DNA from: Beijerinckia sp. 28-YEA-48
GTDB lineage: Bacteria; Pseudomonadota; Alphaproteobacteria; Rhizobiales; Beijerinckiaceae
DNA length: 64,000 bases
Direction of reading: 5' to 3'
Assembly: GCF_900104955.1 (NCBI RefSeq)
Contig: NZ_FNSI01000002.1
Span: 310,001-374,000, forward strand
The notes under the pieces are model-generated. The model worked only from the letters and a program-made list of their open reading frames with translations, had not been told where the DNA came from and searched no databases. How positions within the stretch are numbered: the stretch's first letter is position 1; the number at the start of each line of letters is the position of its first letter. Positions 36,388 to 44,971 of the stretch are shown here, piece by piece. The position numbers and the translations under genes were made by a program.

Positions 36388-37209
36388 ATGGCAAAAAGCG
36401 TTTGGCTCCACGAGCTGACATGGCCGGATATTGCGGAATATCTTGAGAGGCAGAGCGTCGTGATGGTGCCGGTCGGCGCCACCGAACAGCACGGCCATCA
36501 CACGCCTCTTCTGGTGGATACCGCCTGGGCAAGCGACGTTTCGGAAGCCGTTGCGAAGCAGGAAGGCGTCCTGGTGACGCCGCCCATGCATTTCGGCTGG
36601 TCGCCGCATCACCTGGCCTATCCGGGCGGCATCACATTGCGGCCGGAAACTCTCACGCAGGTCTGCGTCGATATCGGAGAAAGCTTGATCTCCCATGGCT
36701 TCAAGAAGATCATTTTCGTCAACGGCAACCGGGTCGCCAATCTTCCGCCGATGCAGATCGCAATGGCGAAACTGAGATTCAAGACCGGCGCCTATGTTGC
36801 GATCATCGACACCCATCTGATTGCCCGCAAGGAAGTGTGCGAAGCGGCGGGCAATGGCCGCGATGCCTCCCATCATGCCGGCAATGTCGAAACGTCCTTC
36901 ATGCTGCATGCTCACCCCGAGCTGGTGCGGGTCGACAAGATCATGACCCTGCCCGATCATCCGCTCGCCGACTTTGCCAGCAATCTTCCGATGGATCCGC
37001 CGCTCGATCAGAACATCGCGTTCAATCAGCCGACCGCGGCCGAGTTCTACAAGCGCACCCAGGGGCACGGCACTTATTCCAATCCGGCCGCTGCTACCGC
37101 CGAAATCGGCAAAGCCGTTCTAGACGTGACGATCAAGCGGGCCGCGCAATTCATCGCGCACGTCAAGACGCTCGACGTTCAGTGCGAACGGTGCCCGATC
37201 CCCATTTGA
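36388..37209 (+). CDS. Creatininase-fold protein with a changed metal site
   Basis: 273 residues from the ATG at 36388 (GAGGAGAG upstream; the frame is open through fdxA but has no start signal there). The fold is shown by VPVGATEQHGHHTPLLVDTA (E33, H35, D44 as metal ligands) and SHHAGNVETSFMLHAHPEL. The usual NGHGGN/NGHYEN motif reads NGNRVAN (N114), so one conserved metal His is missing. The family cleaves cyclic or peptide amides (creatinine, and MftE in mycofactocin maturation). Here it could open a ring amide of the pathway substrate or process a cofactor peptide; neither is proven. Confidence 0.82.
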   Translation: MAKSVWLHELTWPDIAEYLERQSVVMVPVGATEQHGHHTPLLVDTAWASDVSEAVAKQEGVLVTPPMHFGWSPHHLAYPGGITLRPETLTQVCVDIGESLISHGFKKIIFVNGNRVANLPPMQIAMAKLRFKTGAYVAIIDTHLIARKEVCEAAGNGRDASHHAGNVETSFMLHAHPELVRVDKIMTLPDHPLADFASNLPMDPPLDQNIAFNQPTAAEFYKRTQGHGTYSNPAAATAEIGKAVLDVTIKRAAQFIAHVKTLDVQCERCPIPI

Positions 37210-37246
37210 GAACTGGCGGCTGAACAGACCGGCAAAGGCGCTCTCC

Positions 37247-38596
37247 ATGACACATTCCGTCAACGGCGCGACACGCAAGTTTGCGATTGTCGGCGCGGGC
37301 CCGGCCGGCTTCTACACGGCAGAAGCCCTCACGACCGCATGTCCGGACTGCGAGATCGATCTGATCGACCGGCTGCCGACGCCGTATGGCCTGGTGCGTT
37401 CCGGGGTCGCGCCCGATCATCAGGCGACCAAAAAAATCCAGGAGACATTCGACGGCATCGCCGCCCTGCCGAATGTCCGTTTTATCGGTAACGTCGAGAT
37501 CGGCCGTGATGTTTCCCTGGTCGAGTTGAGAGAAATTTATGATGCGGTCGTACTGGCAAGCGGCGCGCCTTACGATGTCGCTCTCGATATTCCCGGTGCC
37601 GAACTGCCCGGCGTCTATGGCGCAGCCGCCTTCGTCGGCTGGTACAATGCTCATCCCGAACATGCGGGGCTGAACCCGCAACTGGATCAGGCAGGCGCCG
37701 TCGTCATCGGCAACGGCAATGTCGCGATCGATATCGCGCGCATCCTGTCGCGGCCGCCGGCAGATCTGGCAACGAGCGACATCGCCGATTACGCCTTGCA
37801 GCAGCTTCGCAACTCGCAAATCGCCGACGTCCATATCGTCGGCCGGCGGGGCGCGTTGGATGCGAAATTCACCACGGTTGAATTGCGCGAACTCGGCGAA
37901 CTGCACGATGTCGTCGCCCTAGCCGAACCGGCGCAGATTCCGGCGGCGCTGGATGACAATCTGCCACCACGGGAACGGCGGCTGAAAGCCAAGAACCTCG
38001 AATGCTTCCAGGCTTTCGCCAAGGAAGATGCGACGTCCCGGCCGCGCCGCATTCGCTTTCAATTCAATGCGCGGCCAATCCGCGTCCTGGGCGAGACGCG
38101 CGTGGAAGCGATCCGCTTCGAGCGCACGCAGGTCGATAACGGCCGCGTCGTGGGCAGCGGTGAGACGTTCGACGTGCCGTGCGGGCTCATCGTCGCGGCC
38201 ATCGGATACCAGGCCCGTCCCATCGGCGATCTCGCGGTTGCCGCCGCAGGCAACCGTCTCGAGAACGTGGATGGCCTTGTCGCTCCGGGCCTTTATGTCG
38301 TCGGCTGGCTGAAGCGGGGACCGTCAGGGAAAATCGGCACGAACCGGCTGGACGGTGAGGAAGTCGCCGAGCGCATCCGCGCGGAAACTGGCATCGGCGG
38401 CAAACCCGGCTTCCAGGCATTGCAGCAGATCCTTGATCGGCAACAAGTGCAATGGACCGATTTCGCCGACTGGAAGAAAATTGAGCACGCCGAAACGATC
38501 GCGGCTTCCGACGGCGCGCCCCGCCGCAAGTTCTTCGCCATACCGGAGATGCTGAAGCATCGCGTCAAGCCTGACGGTCACCCGCCGGAACCGTAG
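37247..38596 (+). CDS. fprA: Ferredoxin-NADP+ reductase, adrenodoxin-reductase/FprA type
   Basis: 449 residues. FAD site FAIVGAGPAGFYTAEAL, the signature DRLPTPYGLVRSGVAPDHQ, NADP site GNGNVAIDIARIL and the C-terminal GWLKRGPSGKIGTNRLDGEE are those of mycobacterial FprA and mitochondrial adrenodoxin reductase. It would move electrons between NADPH and the FdxA-type ferredoxin. No P450 is present, so the flavoprotein two genes upstream is the natural end point of the chain. Its 3' end overlaps the convergent NMT1-like gene by 32 bases. Confidence 0.93.
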   Translation: MTHSVNGATRKFAIVGAGPAGFYTAEALTTACPDCEIDLIDRLPTPYGLVRSGVAPDHQATKKIQETFDGIAALPNVRFIGNVEIGRDVSLVELREIYDAVVLASGAPYDVALDIPGAELPGVYGAAAFVGWYNAHPEHAGLNPQLDQAGAVVIGNGNVAIDIARILSRPPADLATSDIADYALQQLRNSQIADVHIVGRRGALDAKFTTVELRELGELHDVVALAEPAQIPAALDDNLPPRERRLKAKNLECFQAFAKEDATSRPRRIRFQFNARPIRVLGETRVEAIRFERTQVDNGRVVGSGETFDVPCGLIVAAIGYQARPIGDLAVAAAGNRLENVDGLVAPGLYVVGWLKRGPSGKIGTNRLDGEEVAERIRAETGIGGKPGFQALQQILDRQQVQWTDFADWKKIEHAETIAASDGAPRRKFFAIPEMLKHRVKPDGHPPEP

Positions 38597-39488
38597 TCGC
38601 GAAGGTCTTGATCGGCGCTCCGCCCTGCACGAGCCCCGATCCTTGTGCGAACCGTTCCAGCCCTTCGATCGCTTCGCTCGAGATCTGGCTGTCGTAGTAA
38701 GGAAGATCGCGTTGAATGAGGCCAGCGATCAGCTCCGCCTCTTCAGGCGGAAAGAACTTCCGGCCGACGGCCGCTGCTAGCTGAACATCCTTTTTAAGGG
38801 CGGCATGAGTCTGGTCGATGGCGCGCACCATCGCAGCTGCGCGTTCCGGTGATGTTTCCACCATTCGAGCCGTCGTCGCGAGCGTGGCGAATGTCGCGTA
38901 GAACCAGGTTGGATGGCCATCGGCTCGCCTGACATCCAGAACGACATCGCCGATGCCACGGCGCACCGCCACTTCGGCGCCCATGCCGTTGGCCCAGAAA
39001 CCGTCAATCTTTCGCTCTTCCAAGGCCCGTGCCGCCGAAAGACCGAAATTAGGCCCCACGCCCGGCATCATCGGCGGCGGAGCAATCTCGATCCCGTCAC
39101 GATCAAGATCATATCCCGCATCGCGAACCACCGCGCGCAGGCCCATATCGACCCAAGGGGCAGCGCCAATCCGCTTGCCCTTGATGACATCGAGTTCCCC
39201 GCGCTTGGCTGCGAAATCTTTATGCATCACGAGGAACCAGTACATCCCTCGCGACAAGGCACAGAGGAGATTGACGCCCTGCCAATCCGGAAAAGCCGAA
39301 AGCGCCGCATGAGCAGCGCCGGCAACAAAATCGACCTCGCCATCGCGCAGCATGCGATAGGCCTTGTCGACCGGAAAAATCAGCTCATGGGTAACATCGA
39401 GCCCCTGCTCCGCGAAAAAGCCGAGTTCGATGGCGGCGAGAGCAGGAAAATAGGAGTTCGATATCAGATCAGGAATGGCAATTTTCAT
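38565..39488 (-). CDS. NMT1/SsuA-like substrate-binding protein without signal peptide
   Basis: 307 residues. The fold is that of NMT1/THI5-type binding proteins: LISNSYFPALAAIELGFFAEQGLDV, a mid-region IKGKRIGAAPWVDMGLRAV and a C-terminal PEEAELIAGLIQ. The N-terminus is MKIAIPDLISNSYF with no hydrophobic leader, and I see no upstream start that would add one. No SsuB/SsuC-type permease or ATPase lies nearby. It follows coxS by 47 bases on the same strand, so it is probably the last gene of the molybdenum hydroxylase operon and may act in the cytoplasm. Confidence 0.82.
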   Translation of the reverse strand: MKIAIPDLISNSYFPALAAIELGFFAEQGLDVTHELIFPVDKAYRMLRDGEVDFVAGAAHAALSAFPDWQGVNLLCALSRGMYWFLVMHKDFAAKRGELDVIKGKRIGAAPWVDMGLRAVVRDAGYDLDRDGIEIAPPPMMPGVGPNFGLSAARALEERKIDGFWANGMGAEVAVRRGIGDVVLDVRRADGHPTWFYATFATLATTARMVETSPERAAAMVRAIDQTHAALKKDVQLAAAVGRKFFPPEEAELIAGLIQRDLPYYDSQISSEAIEGLERFAQGSGLVQGGAPIKTFATTVPAGDRQA

Positions 39489-39535
39489 GGGGCACCAAAT
39501 CGAGCGTCTGGGGATTGGTTATTGGCGCTGGTCAG

Positions 39536-40021
39536 CTATTTCCGCTGTTCATTGAGAACGGCCAATGCTGCATCGACCATGCCCTGATAGCCGGTGCAGC
39601 GGCAGAGATTGCCTGCCAAAGCATGGCGCACAGTCGCTTCGTCGACCGGCTGACCTTCCAAGTCGCGTTGCAGCTCGACCAATGTCATGACGACGCCAGG
39701 CGTGCAATATCCGCACTGCAAGCCATGATGCTTGGCCAACGCCACCTGAATGGGGTGGAGGTCTTCGTCCGATTTGGCAACGCCTTCGATTGTCTCAACC
39801 GTGTGCCCATCGGCCTGCGCCGCCAGAAGCAGGCAGGAACGGACGGTTGCTCCATCCAGCAGAACAGTGCAGGCGCCGCAGACCCCGTGTTCGCAGCCAA
39901 TGTGGGTGCCCGTCAGACCAATCTGATGCCGGAGCATGTCTGCAAGATGCGTTCGCGCCTCAACGGTTACATGGTGCTCCGCACCATTGACGCGCACTGT
40001 GATGGTGTGGCGATCAGACAT
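39536..40021 (-). CDS. Molybdenum hydroxylase 2Fe-2S subunit (CoxS type)
   Basis: 161 residues. Two clusters: GCEHGVCGACTVLLDG plus SCLLLA, and LQCGYCTPGVV plus NLCRCTGYQ. Electron carrier between the molybdenum centre (CoxL type) and FAD (CoxM type). It overlaps the FAD-subunit gene by 8 bases. The protein differs clearly from the paralogue at 1980-2465, so the window holds two separate hydroxylases. Confidence 0.94.
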   Translation of the reverse strand: MSDRHTITVRVNGAEHHVTVEARTHLADMLRHQIGLTGTHIGCEHGVCGACTVLLDGATVRSCLLLAAQADGHTVETIEGVAKSDEDLHPIQVALAKHHGLQCGYCTPGVVMTLVELQRDLEGQPVDEATVRHALAGNLCRCTGYQGMVDAALAVLNEQRK

Positions 40022-40889
40022 GCATTTTGCTTTCAGCCCGAGTGATGGCCCGGCGCAGAGCCCGCTCGCTCAACACGCCCGCCAAATGCTGCTTGTAGTC
40101 AGCCGGCGCATAGATATCGCTGTCGGCTGGAAGTGCCACCGCCGCCTGGGCTGCAGCCCGAATATCGTCCTCGCTCGGGTGATGACCGATCAAAGCGGCC
40201 TCGCCGGCTTTCACACGCTGCGGCGCCTCGACCAGGCCACCAACGGCAATGGCCGCCCGAGCGACAGCGCCTTCCGGGCTGAGTTCGACCAGAGCGGCCA
40301 CGGAGACGATCGCGAAGCTTTCGCCGCGCCGCGTCACTTCCTCGAAAGCACAGCCATGATGTTGCGACCAAATGGGAACGTCGATGCGGACCAGCGCCTC
40401 GTCTGGTTCGATCTGGGTTGTCAGATAGCCGGTCGACAAGGTTTCCGCCGCTATGACTCTCTGTCCGCGCACGCTTTCGAGGACAAACATAGCATCCGTT
40501 GCAAGCGCCACCACGGGAAGCTCCGCGGTCGGGTCCATATGGGCAATGCTGCCGCCGACCGTGCCACGGTTGCGCGTCTGCTGAAACCCGATGTGGTGCA
40601 ATGCCTCGCCAAAAATCGGCATATGTTGGTTCACGAGATCGGACCGTTCGAGAGCCCGTTGCCGCACCATCGTGCCGATTCTCAGATGCCCTTCTGCGAC
40701 CTCGATATCGCCAAGGCCGGCCACACTGTTCAAGTCGATGAGGTGGTCCGGCGCGGCGATACGCAGATTGAGCATCGGCATGAGCGATTGGCCGCCGGCG
40801 AGCAAGCGAGCATTATCGAGCGTCTGCAGCAACGACAGCATTTCCGCCCGGGACGCCGGCCGATGATAGGTGAAAGGCGATGATTTCAT
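40014..40889 (-). CDS. Molybdenum hydroxylase FAD subunit (CoxM type)
   Basis: 291 residues. FAD sites LLAGGQSLMPMLNLR and NRGTVGGSIAHMDP are clear; the C-terminal domain has the usual SDIYAPADYKQHLAGVL tail. No four-Cys insert, unlike the fused FAD domain at the left edge. Overlaps the CoxL-type gene by 4 bases (ATGA). Confidence 0.94.
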   Translation of the reverse strand: MKSSPFTYHRPASRAEMLSLLQTLDNARLLAGGQSLMPMLNLRIAAPDHLIDLNSVAGLGDIEVAEGHLRIGTMVRQRALERSDLVNQHMPIFGEALHHIGFQQTRNRGTVGGSIAHMDPTAELPVVALATDAMFVLESVRGQRVIAAETLSTGYLTTQIEPDEALVRIDVPIWSQHHGCAFEEVTRRGESFAIVSVAALVELSPEGAVARAAIAVGGLVEAPQRVKAGEAALIGHHPSEDDIRAAAQAAVALPADSDIYAPADYKQHLAGVLSERALRRAITRAESKMHV

Positions 40890-43243
40890 GATGTCGCGGC
40901 CATCGTCTTGGGATGCAGAAGCCGATGTAAACGTGCGGGCGTGATCGGTAGTTCACAAACTTTGACGTTCTCGTCCCGCAGAGCGTCCTCGACGGCCGAT
41001 GCAACGACAGCAAGCGCTGCGATCGTGCCGCTTTCGCCGGCGCCCTTGACCCCAAGCGGGTTGAGGGGCGTTGGAGATTCCATATGGTGCACCTCGATCC
41101 GGGGCAACACATCGGCGGTGCACATCAGATAGTCGACCCAGGTGCCCGTATGAGGCTGGCCATCCTCACCATAGATCATGCGTTCGTATAAGGCGCTGCC
41201 GATGCCATGGACGACCCCGCCCACCACCTGACCGTCGACAATCATCGGATTGATCAGGCGGCCGCAATCGTGAACCACCACATAGCGCCGCACATGAACG
41301 GTCGCCGTCGCAGCATCGACCTCGACTTCGGCGATATGCGTGCCGTTGCAATAGGTCAAAGCCGCCGGCTGAAAATCGATCACGGCGGAGAGCCCTGGTG
41401 TCATCCCGGCCGGCAATGGGAAACCGGGCATGCCTTCCAACGATGTCGCGATTTGCGCAAAACTGCGGCCAAGCCCCGGAACACCTTTCACGTATACGCG
41501 GCCGTCCTCGAGTTCGAGGTCGTCCGGTGACGCTTCCAACGCCTCGGAGGCGACCTTCAAGATCTTTTCGCGAATCTGGATGGCCGCCTGATGCGCAGCG
41601 TTGCCCGCCGTCACGGCTTGCCGGCTGGCAAAAGCCCCAAGGCCAAGCGCGCTTGCAGAGGTATCGCCCGCGATCACGGAGATAGAGGCCGGCGACACAC
41701 CCAGCACTTCGGCAACCAGTTGAGCGAGCATGGTCACCGTGCCCTGCCCTTGCGCCGCCGCGCCGGTGCTGACAATGACCTTGCCCGATGGGCCGATCCG
41801 CACCGCCGCGCTTTCGAATGGCCCGCGTCCGGAGCCTTCGACATAGTTGGCAAGCCCAATGCCGAGGTGCTTGCCTTGGCGCCGAGCTTCGGCTCGGCGC
41901 ACCTCGAAGTCGGACCAGCCGGCGAGTTCCAGTGCGCGCCGCTGGCACTCTACATAGTCGCCACTGTCGTAGATCATCGCGCCACCATCCCGCGTGGTCA
42001 GCGAAGTCCGATAGGGCATCTGGTCCGGCTGAATGAGATTGCGGCTGCGAATCTCGGCACGGTCAACATGGAGCTGTTTGGCCAGGCGATCGAGCAGGCG
42101 TTCCATGATGAACGTGCCTTGCGGCCGCCCCGCGCCGCGCGTCGGCGTGGCGGGAACGAGATTGGTCAGGCAGAGCGAAATGTCGAGATGATAGGCTGGA
42201 AGGACATAGGGCCCGAGCAGATTGGTCGCGGAATTGTAGGGCAGCGCGATGCCATAGGGCGTATAGGCGCCGTGATCATGAATGAGGTGGCCGCGAATCC
42301 CAAGGAGCTTGCCATCCTTGTCAGCCGCCAGTTCGATATCCCAGTATTGATCCCGCTCCTGGGTCGTTGCGGTGAAACTCTCAAGCCGATCCTCTATCCA
42401 CTTGACCGGGGTTTTCAGCAAAACCGCAGCCGCGGCAACAGCCAGCTCTTCAGGATAAAAAATGAACTTCGGCCCGAAGCCGCCGCCAACGTCCGGGGCG
42501 ACGACGCGCACCTGTGTCTCATCGAGACCCAGCGTTGCGACAAATATCCGTTTGGCCTGATGCGGCATCTGGGTGCTGTCCCAAACGGTCAGCAGGCGCT
42601 CCATCGGTTCGTAACGCGCCACAAGCCCGCGCGGCTCGATGGAGTGCCCTCCCCCCTTGTGGAGGTGAAAATGTTCGTGGATGACGTGTGCCGCACGAGC
42701 AAAGGCACCATCGACATCACCATACTGAGCTTTGGTCCGCGCAACCAGATTGTCGGCACACTCGAGCCGCGCCCGCGGCGCGTCCGGTTGGAGCCCACTG
42801 CGTGGATCCACTACCACCGGCAAGGCTTCCAGATCGAGCGCAATCAAGCCGATTGCATCCTCAGCGATATGGCGGCTTGTCGCGATGACCAAAGCGATGG
42901 GTTCGCCGACATGGCAAACCTCGTCGCGGGCGAGCACGAAGGGATCGACCTGGTAGCGGATGGCCGCCGACGGCATGGCGAGCGGGATACGATCCAACGT
43001 CAGGAGTGCACGAAGGTCGGCGTAGGTAAGGACAGCGCGCACACCGTCCAGGCTTTTGGCGGCGGCCGTGTCGATCGACCGGATACGTCCATGAGCGAGC
43101 GGACTGCGCAGAAAGGCACCATGCAACATCCCGGGCAATTCGATATCGTCGACGAAACAGCCTTGGCCGCGCAACAGCGCCTCATCCTCCAGCCTTGCAA
43201 CGGCGTGGCCAATGTAACGGGGCGCTTTTTCCTCAGCCTGCAT
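40886..43243 (-). CDS. Molybdenum hydroxylase large subunit (CoxL form II / xanthine dehydrogenase family)
   Basis: 785 residues from the ATG at 43243. Start ...YIGHAVARLEDEALLRGQG; VVAPDVGGGFGPKF at the pterin site; TRGAGRPQG, which places it in the form II group rather than true carbon monoxide dehydrogenase (no Cys in that loop); GAAAQGQGTVTMLAQL; and near the C-terminus LGVKGAGESGT with the catalytic Glu. It hydroxylates a carbon next to N or a carbonyl, with water as oxygen source. The substrate is unknown; the MarR gene 79 bases upstream on the same strand is probably its regulator. Confidence 0.93.
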   Translation of the reverse strand: MQAEEKAPRYIGHAVARLEDEALLRGQGCFVDDIELPGMLHGAFLRSPLAHGRIRSIDTAAAKSLDGVRAVLTYADLRALLTLDRIPLAMPSAAIRYQVDPFVLARDEVCHVGEPIALVIATSRHIAEDAIGLIALDLEALPVVVDPRSGLQPDAPRARLECADNLVARTKAQYGDVDGAFARAAHVIHEHFHLHKGGGHSIEPRGLVARYEPMERLLTVWDSTQMPHQAKRIFVATLGLDETQVRVVAPDVGGGFGPKFIFYPEELAVAAAAVLLKTPVKWIEDRLESFTATTQERDQYWDIELAADKDGKLLGIRGHLIHDHGAYTPYGIALPYNSATNLLGPYVLPAYHLDISLCLTNLVPATPTRGAGRPQGTFIMERLLDRLAKQLHVDRAEIRSRNLIQPDQMPYRTSLTTRDGGAMIYDSGDYVECQRRALELAGWSDFEVRRAEARRQGKHLGIGLANYVEGSGRGPFESAAVRIGPSGKVIVSTGAAAQGQGTVTMLAQLVAEVLGVSPASISVIAGDTSASALGLGAFASRQAVTAGNAAHQAAIQIREKILKVASEALEASPDDLELEDGRVYVKGVPGLGRSFAQIATSLEGMPGFPLPAGMTPGLSAVIDFQPAALTYCNGTHIAEVEVDAATATVHVRRYVVVHDCGRLINPMIVDGQVVGGVVHGIGSALYERMIYGEDGQPHTGTWVDYLMCTADVLPRIEVHHMESPTPLNPLGVKGAGESGTIAALAVVASAVEDALRDENVKVCELPITPARLHRLLHPKTMAATS

Positions 43244-43322
43244 GATAGATATCAACTCCGTGAGCGAGTGGCTGACGCCACTTCTTCATATCTGCGCCGA
43301 CAGCGGACCGACGCTTCATGGG

Positions 43323-43862
43323 TCACACCGTAGCTGCGGATCGGGCCGCCTGATTGTAATAGCCGGACACTGCGCGCAGCATCTCGCCCAGCCCGGAAAG
43401 CGCTTCTTCGGACGGGCCAGACGTGCGCAACGGCTTGACCAGCAATTGCTCGCGCACGCCTGCGTAACGGGCGCAAACCTCGGCGCCGTGCTGTGTCACG
43501 GCGACAAGCTTTTCCTTACCTTGGCGCTGCGTGCTGACCAGCCCCTGCGCCTCGAGCTTACGCAGCGCGTAAGTGACCAGATGAACTTCCTCGATGTCGA
43601 GAATGAGGGAAATGTCTGCGAACTTCTTCGGGCGCCCCCGATGGCGAACGATATGCAGAATCAAGACTTCGAGCCGCGACAGGTTCGGCACGCCTGAGGC
43701 GGCCATACAGCGGACAATCCAGCGATCGAAAGCATGAACGGCGAGAATGAGACCGAATTCGACCTCCGAGAGCGCGGGCGAACCACCCTCTGCGAGGTGA
43801 GCGGAGGAAACGATGGGCTCATGGAGCTTCGTCTCGATGGTCGGATCTTTGATCTTTGTCAT
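43323..43862 (-). CDS. MarR/winged-helix regulator
   Basis: 179 residues. The winged helix spans SRLEVLILHIVRHRGRPKKFADIS to KLEAQGLVSTQRQGKEKLVAVTQHG. The type, with a conserved FDRWIVRCM before the HTH, is often found next to catabolic operons in Rhizobiales. It heads the CoxLMS operon and is divergent from the second Liv importer at 44147. Direct GATAAATTA repeats lie just upstream, which suggests autoregulation and control of both directions. Confidence 0.88.
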   Translation of the reverse strand: MTKIKDPTIETKLHEPIVSSAHLAEGGSPALSEVEFGLILAVHAFDRWIVRCMAASGVPNLSRLEVLILHIVRHRGRPKKFADISLILDIEEVHLVTYALRKLEAQGLVSTQRQGKEKLVAVTQHGAEVCARYAGVREQLLVKPLRTSGPSEEALSGLGEMLRAVSGYYNQAARSAATV

Positions 43863-43890
43863 AGCTTCCCTTTAAACTGTCATTTTCCCG

Positions 43891-43923
43891 ATAAATTATC
43901 AATCTGATGCAGATAAATTACCG
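43891..43923. promoter_or_regulatory. Direct repeats upstream of the MarR gene
   Basis: GATAAATTATC (43891-43901, itself a palindrome around a central A) and GATAAATTACC (43913-43923) are 22 bases apart, i.e. on the same face of the helix, 29 to 61 bases before the MarR start. Candidate operator pair. Confidence 0.45.
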
Positions 43924-44098
43924 ACTTAATTCTAGCATGAAGGCCTCATCGCGACCGGAGAAGTTGCCCTAACGTTGGATAAACCCAAGATATTTTGGAA
44001 ATATGCGGTCGCTACCCACATTTTCCTCTGTTCTCAGGCGTCTGCATTCCACTTCAAGGCGTACAAACATCTTGATAATAAGAAAATGAAGATATAAT

Positions 44099-44126
44099 AT
44101 CGTTATATTATCGACAAAATAACGAT
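44099..44126. promoter_or_regulatory. Inverted repeat before the second Liv importer operon
   Basis: ATCGTTAT (44099-44106) and ATAACGAT (44119-44126) are perfect inverted arms around a 12-base AT-rich spacer, 20 bases before the ATG at 44147. A regulator site or part of the leader; the spacer also has TTATCG, which echoes the GATAA repeats near the MarR gene. Confidence 0.4.
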
Positions 44127-44146
44127 GATAAGTGACGAGGCGAGGG

Positions 44147-44971
44147 ATGGAGGAGTCCTTCAAACGACATAAGAAGAGCCAAAAACTCGCGGCGATGGAG
44201 CCGGGCGAGGCTTTCCTTGACGTCAAAAATATCAGCGTCCGCTTCGGCGGCATCGCCGCGCTCCGCGACGTCTCTTTTCGTGTCCATACGCAAGAAATCT
44301 GTGGCTTGATCGGCCCGAACGGCGCCGGCAAGACCACCCTCTTCAATTGCATCAACGGCCTGGTTCCCGTCGACAGCGGCGACATTTGCGTCGCCGGCCG
44401 CTCGCTCAGCGAAATCCCGCCGCGTGACGTGGTGTATCTCGGCGTCAGCCGCACGTTTCAGAACGTCGGCTTGTATGGAGACTTGTCAGTCCTTCAGAAC
44501 GTTCTGCTCGGCGGGCATTCCACCTCGAAATCGGGCTTTCTGGCGATCTCGTTTCGGCTGCCGTCCGCCCGCCAGGAAGAGCAGCGGCTACGGAGCGAAG
44601 CGCTCGCCTGCCTAGCGGAAGTTGGCCTGGCCCATCTCGCCGATGAGAGGGCAGCGAACCTGCCCTATGGTTCGCTCAAACGGGTGGAAATCGCCCGCGC
44701 CCTCATGTCATCGCCAAAGCTTCTCATGCTCGACGAACCAGCCGGCGGGCTCAGCCATGGCGAGGTCGACGAGCTCGGAGAGATGATCCGCCGCCTACGC
44801 GCCGATCGCGGCCTGACTGTTCTCTTGGTCGAGCACCACATGCGCATGGTGATGGATCTTTGCACCCATGTGGTGGTGATGAGCCAGGGCGCCGTTCTCG
44901 CGGACGGAACACCCCAGGACGTTCAGCGAAACGAAGAAGTCGCCTCCGTCTATTTCGGGAGCGCCGCATGA
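44147..44971 (+). CDS. ABC importer ATPase, LivG type (second system)
   Basis: 274 residues. A basic N-terminal extension (ESFKRHKKSQK) precedes the ABC domain; an internal ATG at 44194 is possible as start. Walker A GPNGAGKTT, LGVSRTFQNVGLYGDLS, signature LPYGSLKRVEIARAL, Walker B LLMLDEPAGGLS. First gene of the operon, divergent from the MarR gene; it overlaps the next gene by four bases. Confidence 0.93.
   Translation: MEESFKRHKKSQKLAAMEPGEAFLDVKNISVRFGGIAALRDVSFRVHTQEICGLIGPNGAGKTTLFNCINGLVPVDSGDICVAGRSLSEIPPRDVVYLGVSRTFQNVGLYGDLSVLQNVLLGGHSTSKSGFLAISFRLPSARQEEQRLRSEALACLAEVGLAHLADERAANLPYGSLKRVEIARALMSSPKLLMLDEPAGGLSHGEVDELGEMIRRLRADRGLTVLLVEHHMRMVMDLCTHVVVMSQGAVLADGTPQDVQRNEEVASVYFGSAA

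Noticed and set aside
41591..43333. A 580-codon plus-strand frame opposite the CoxL-type gene
   Set aside because: Shadow frame; the minus strand encodes a full molybdenum hydroxylase subunit with overlaps to its partners.
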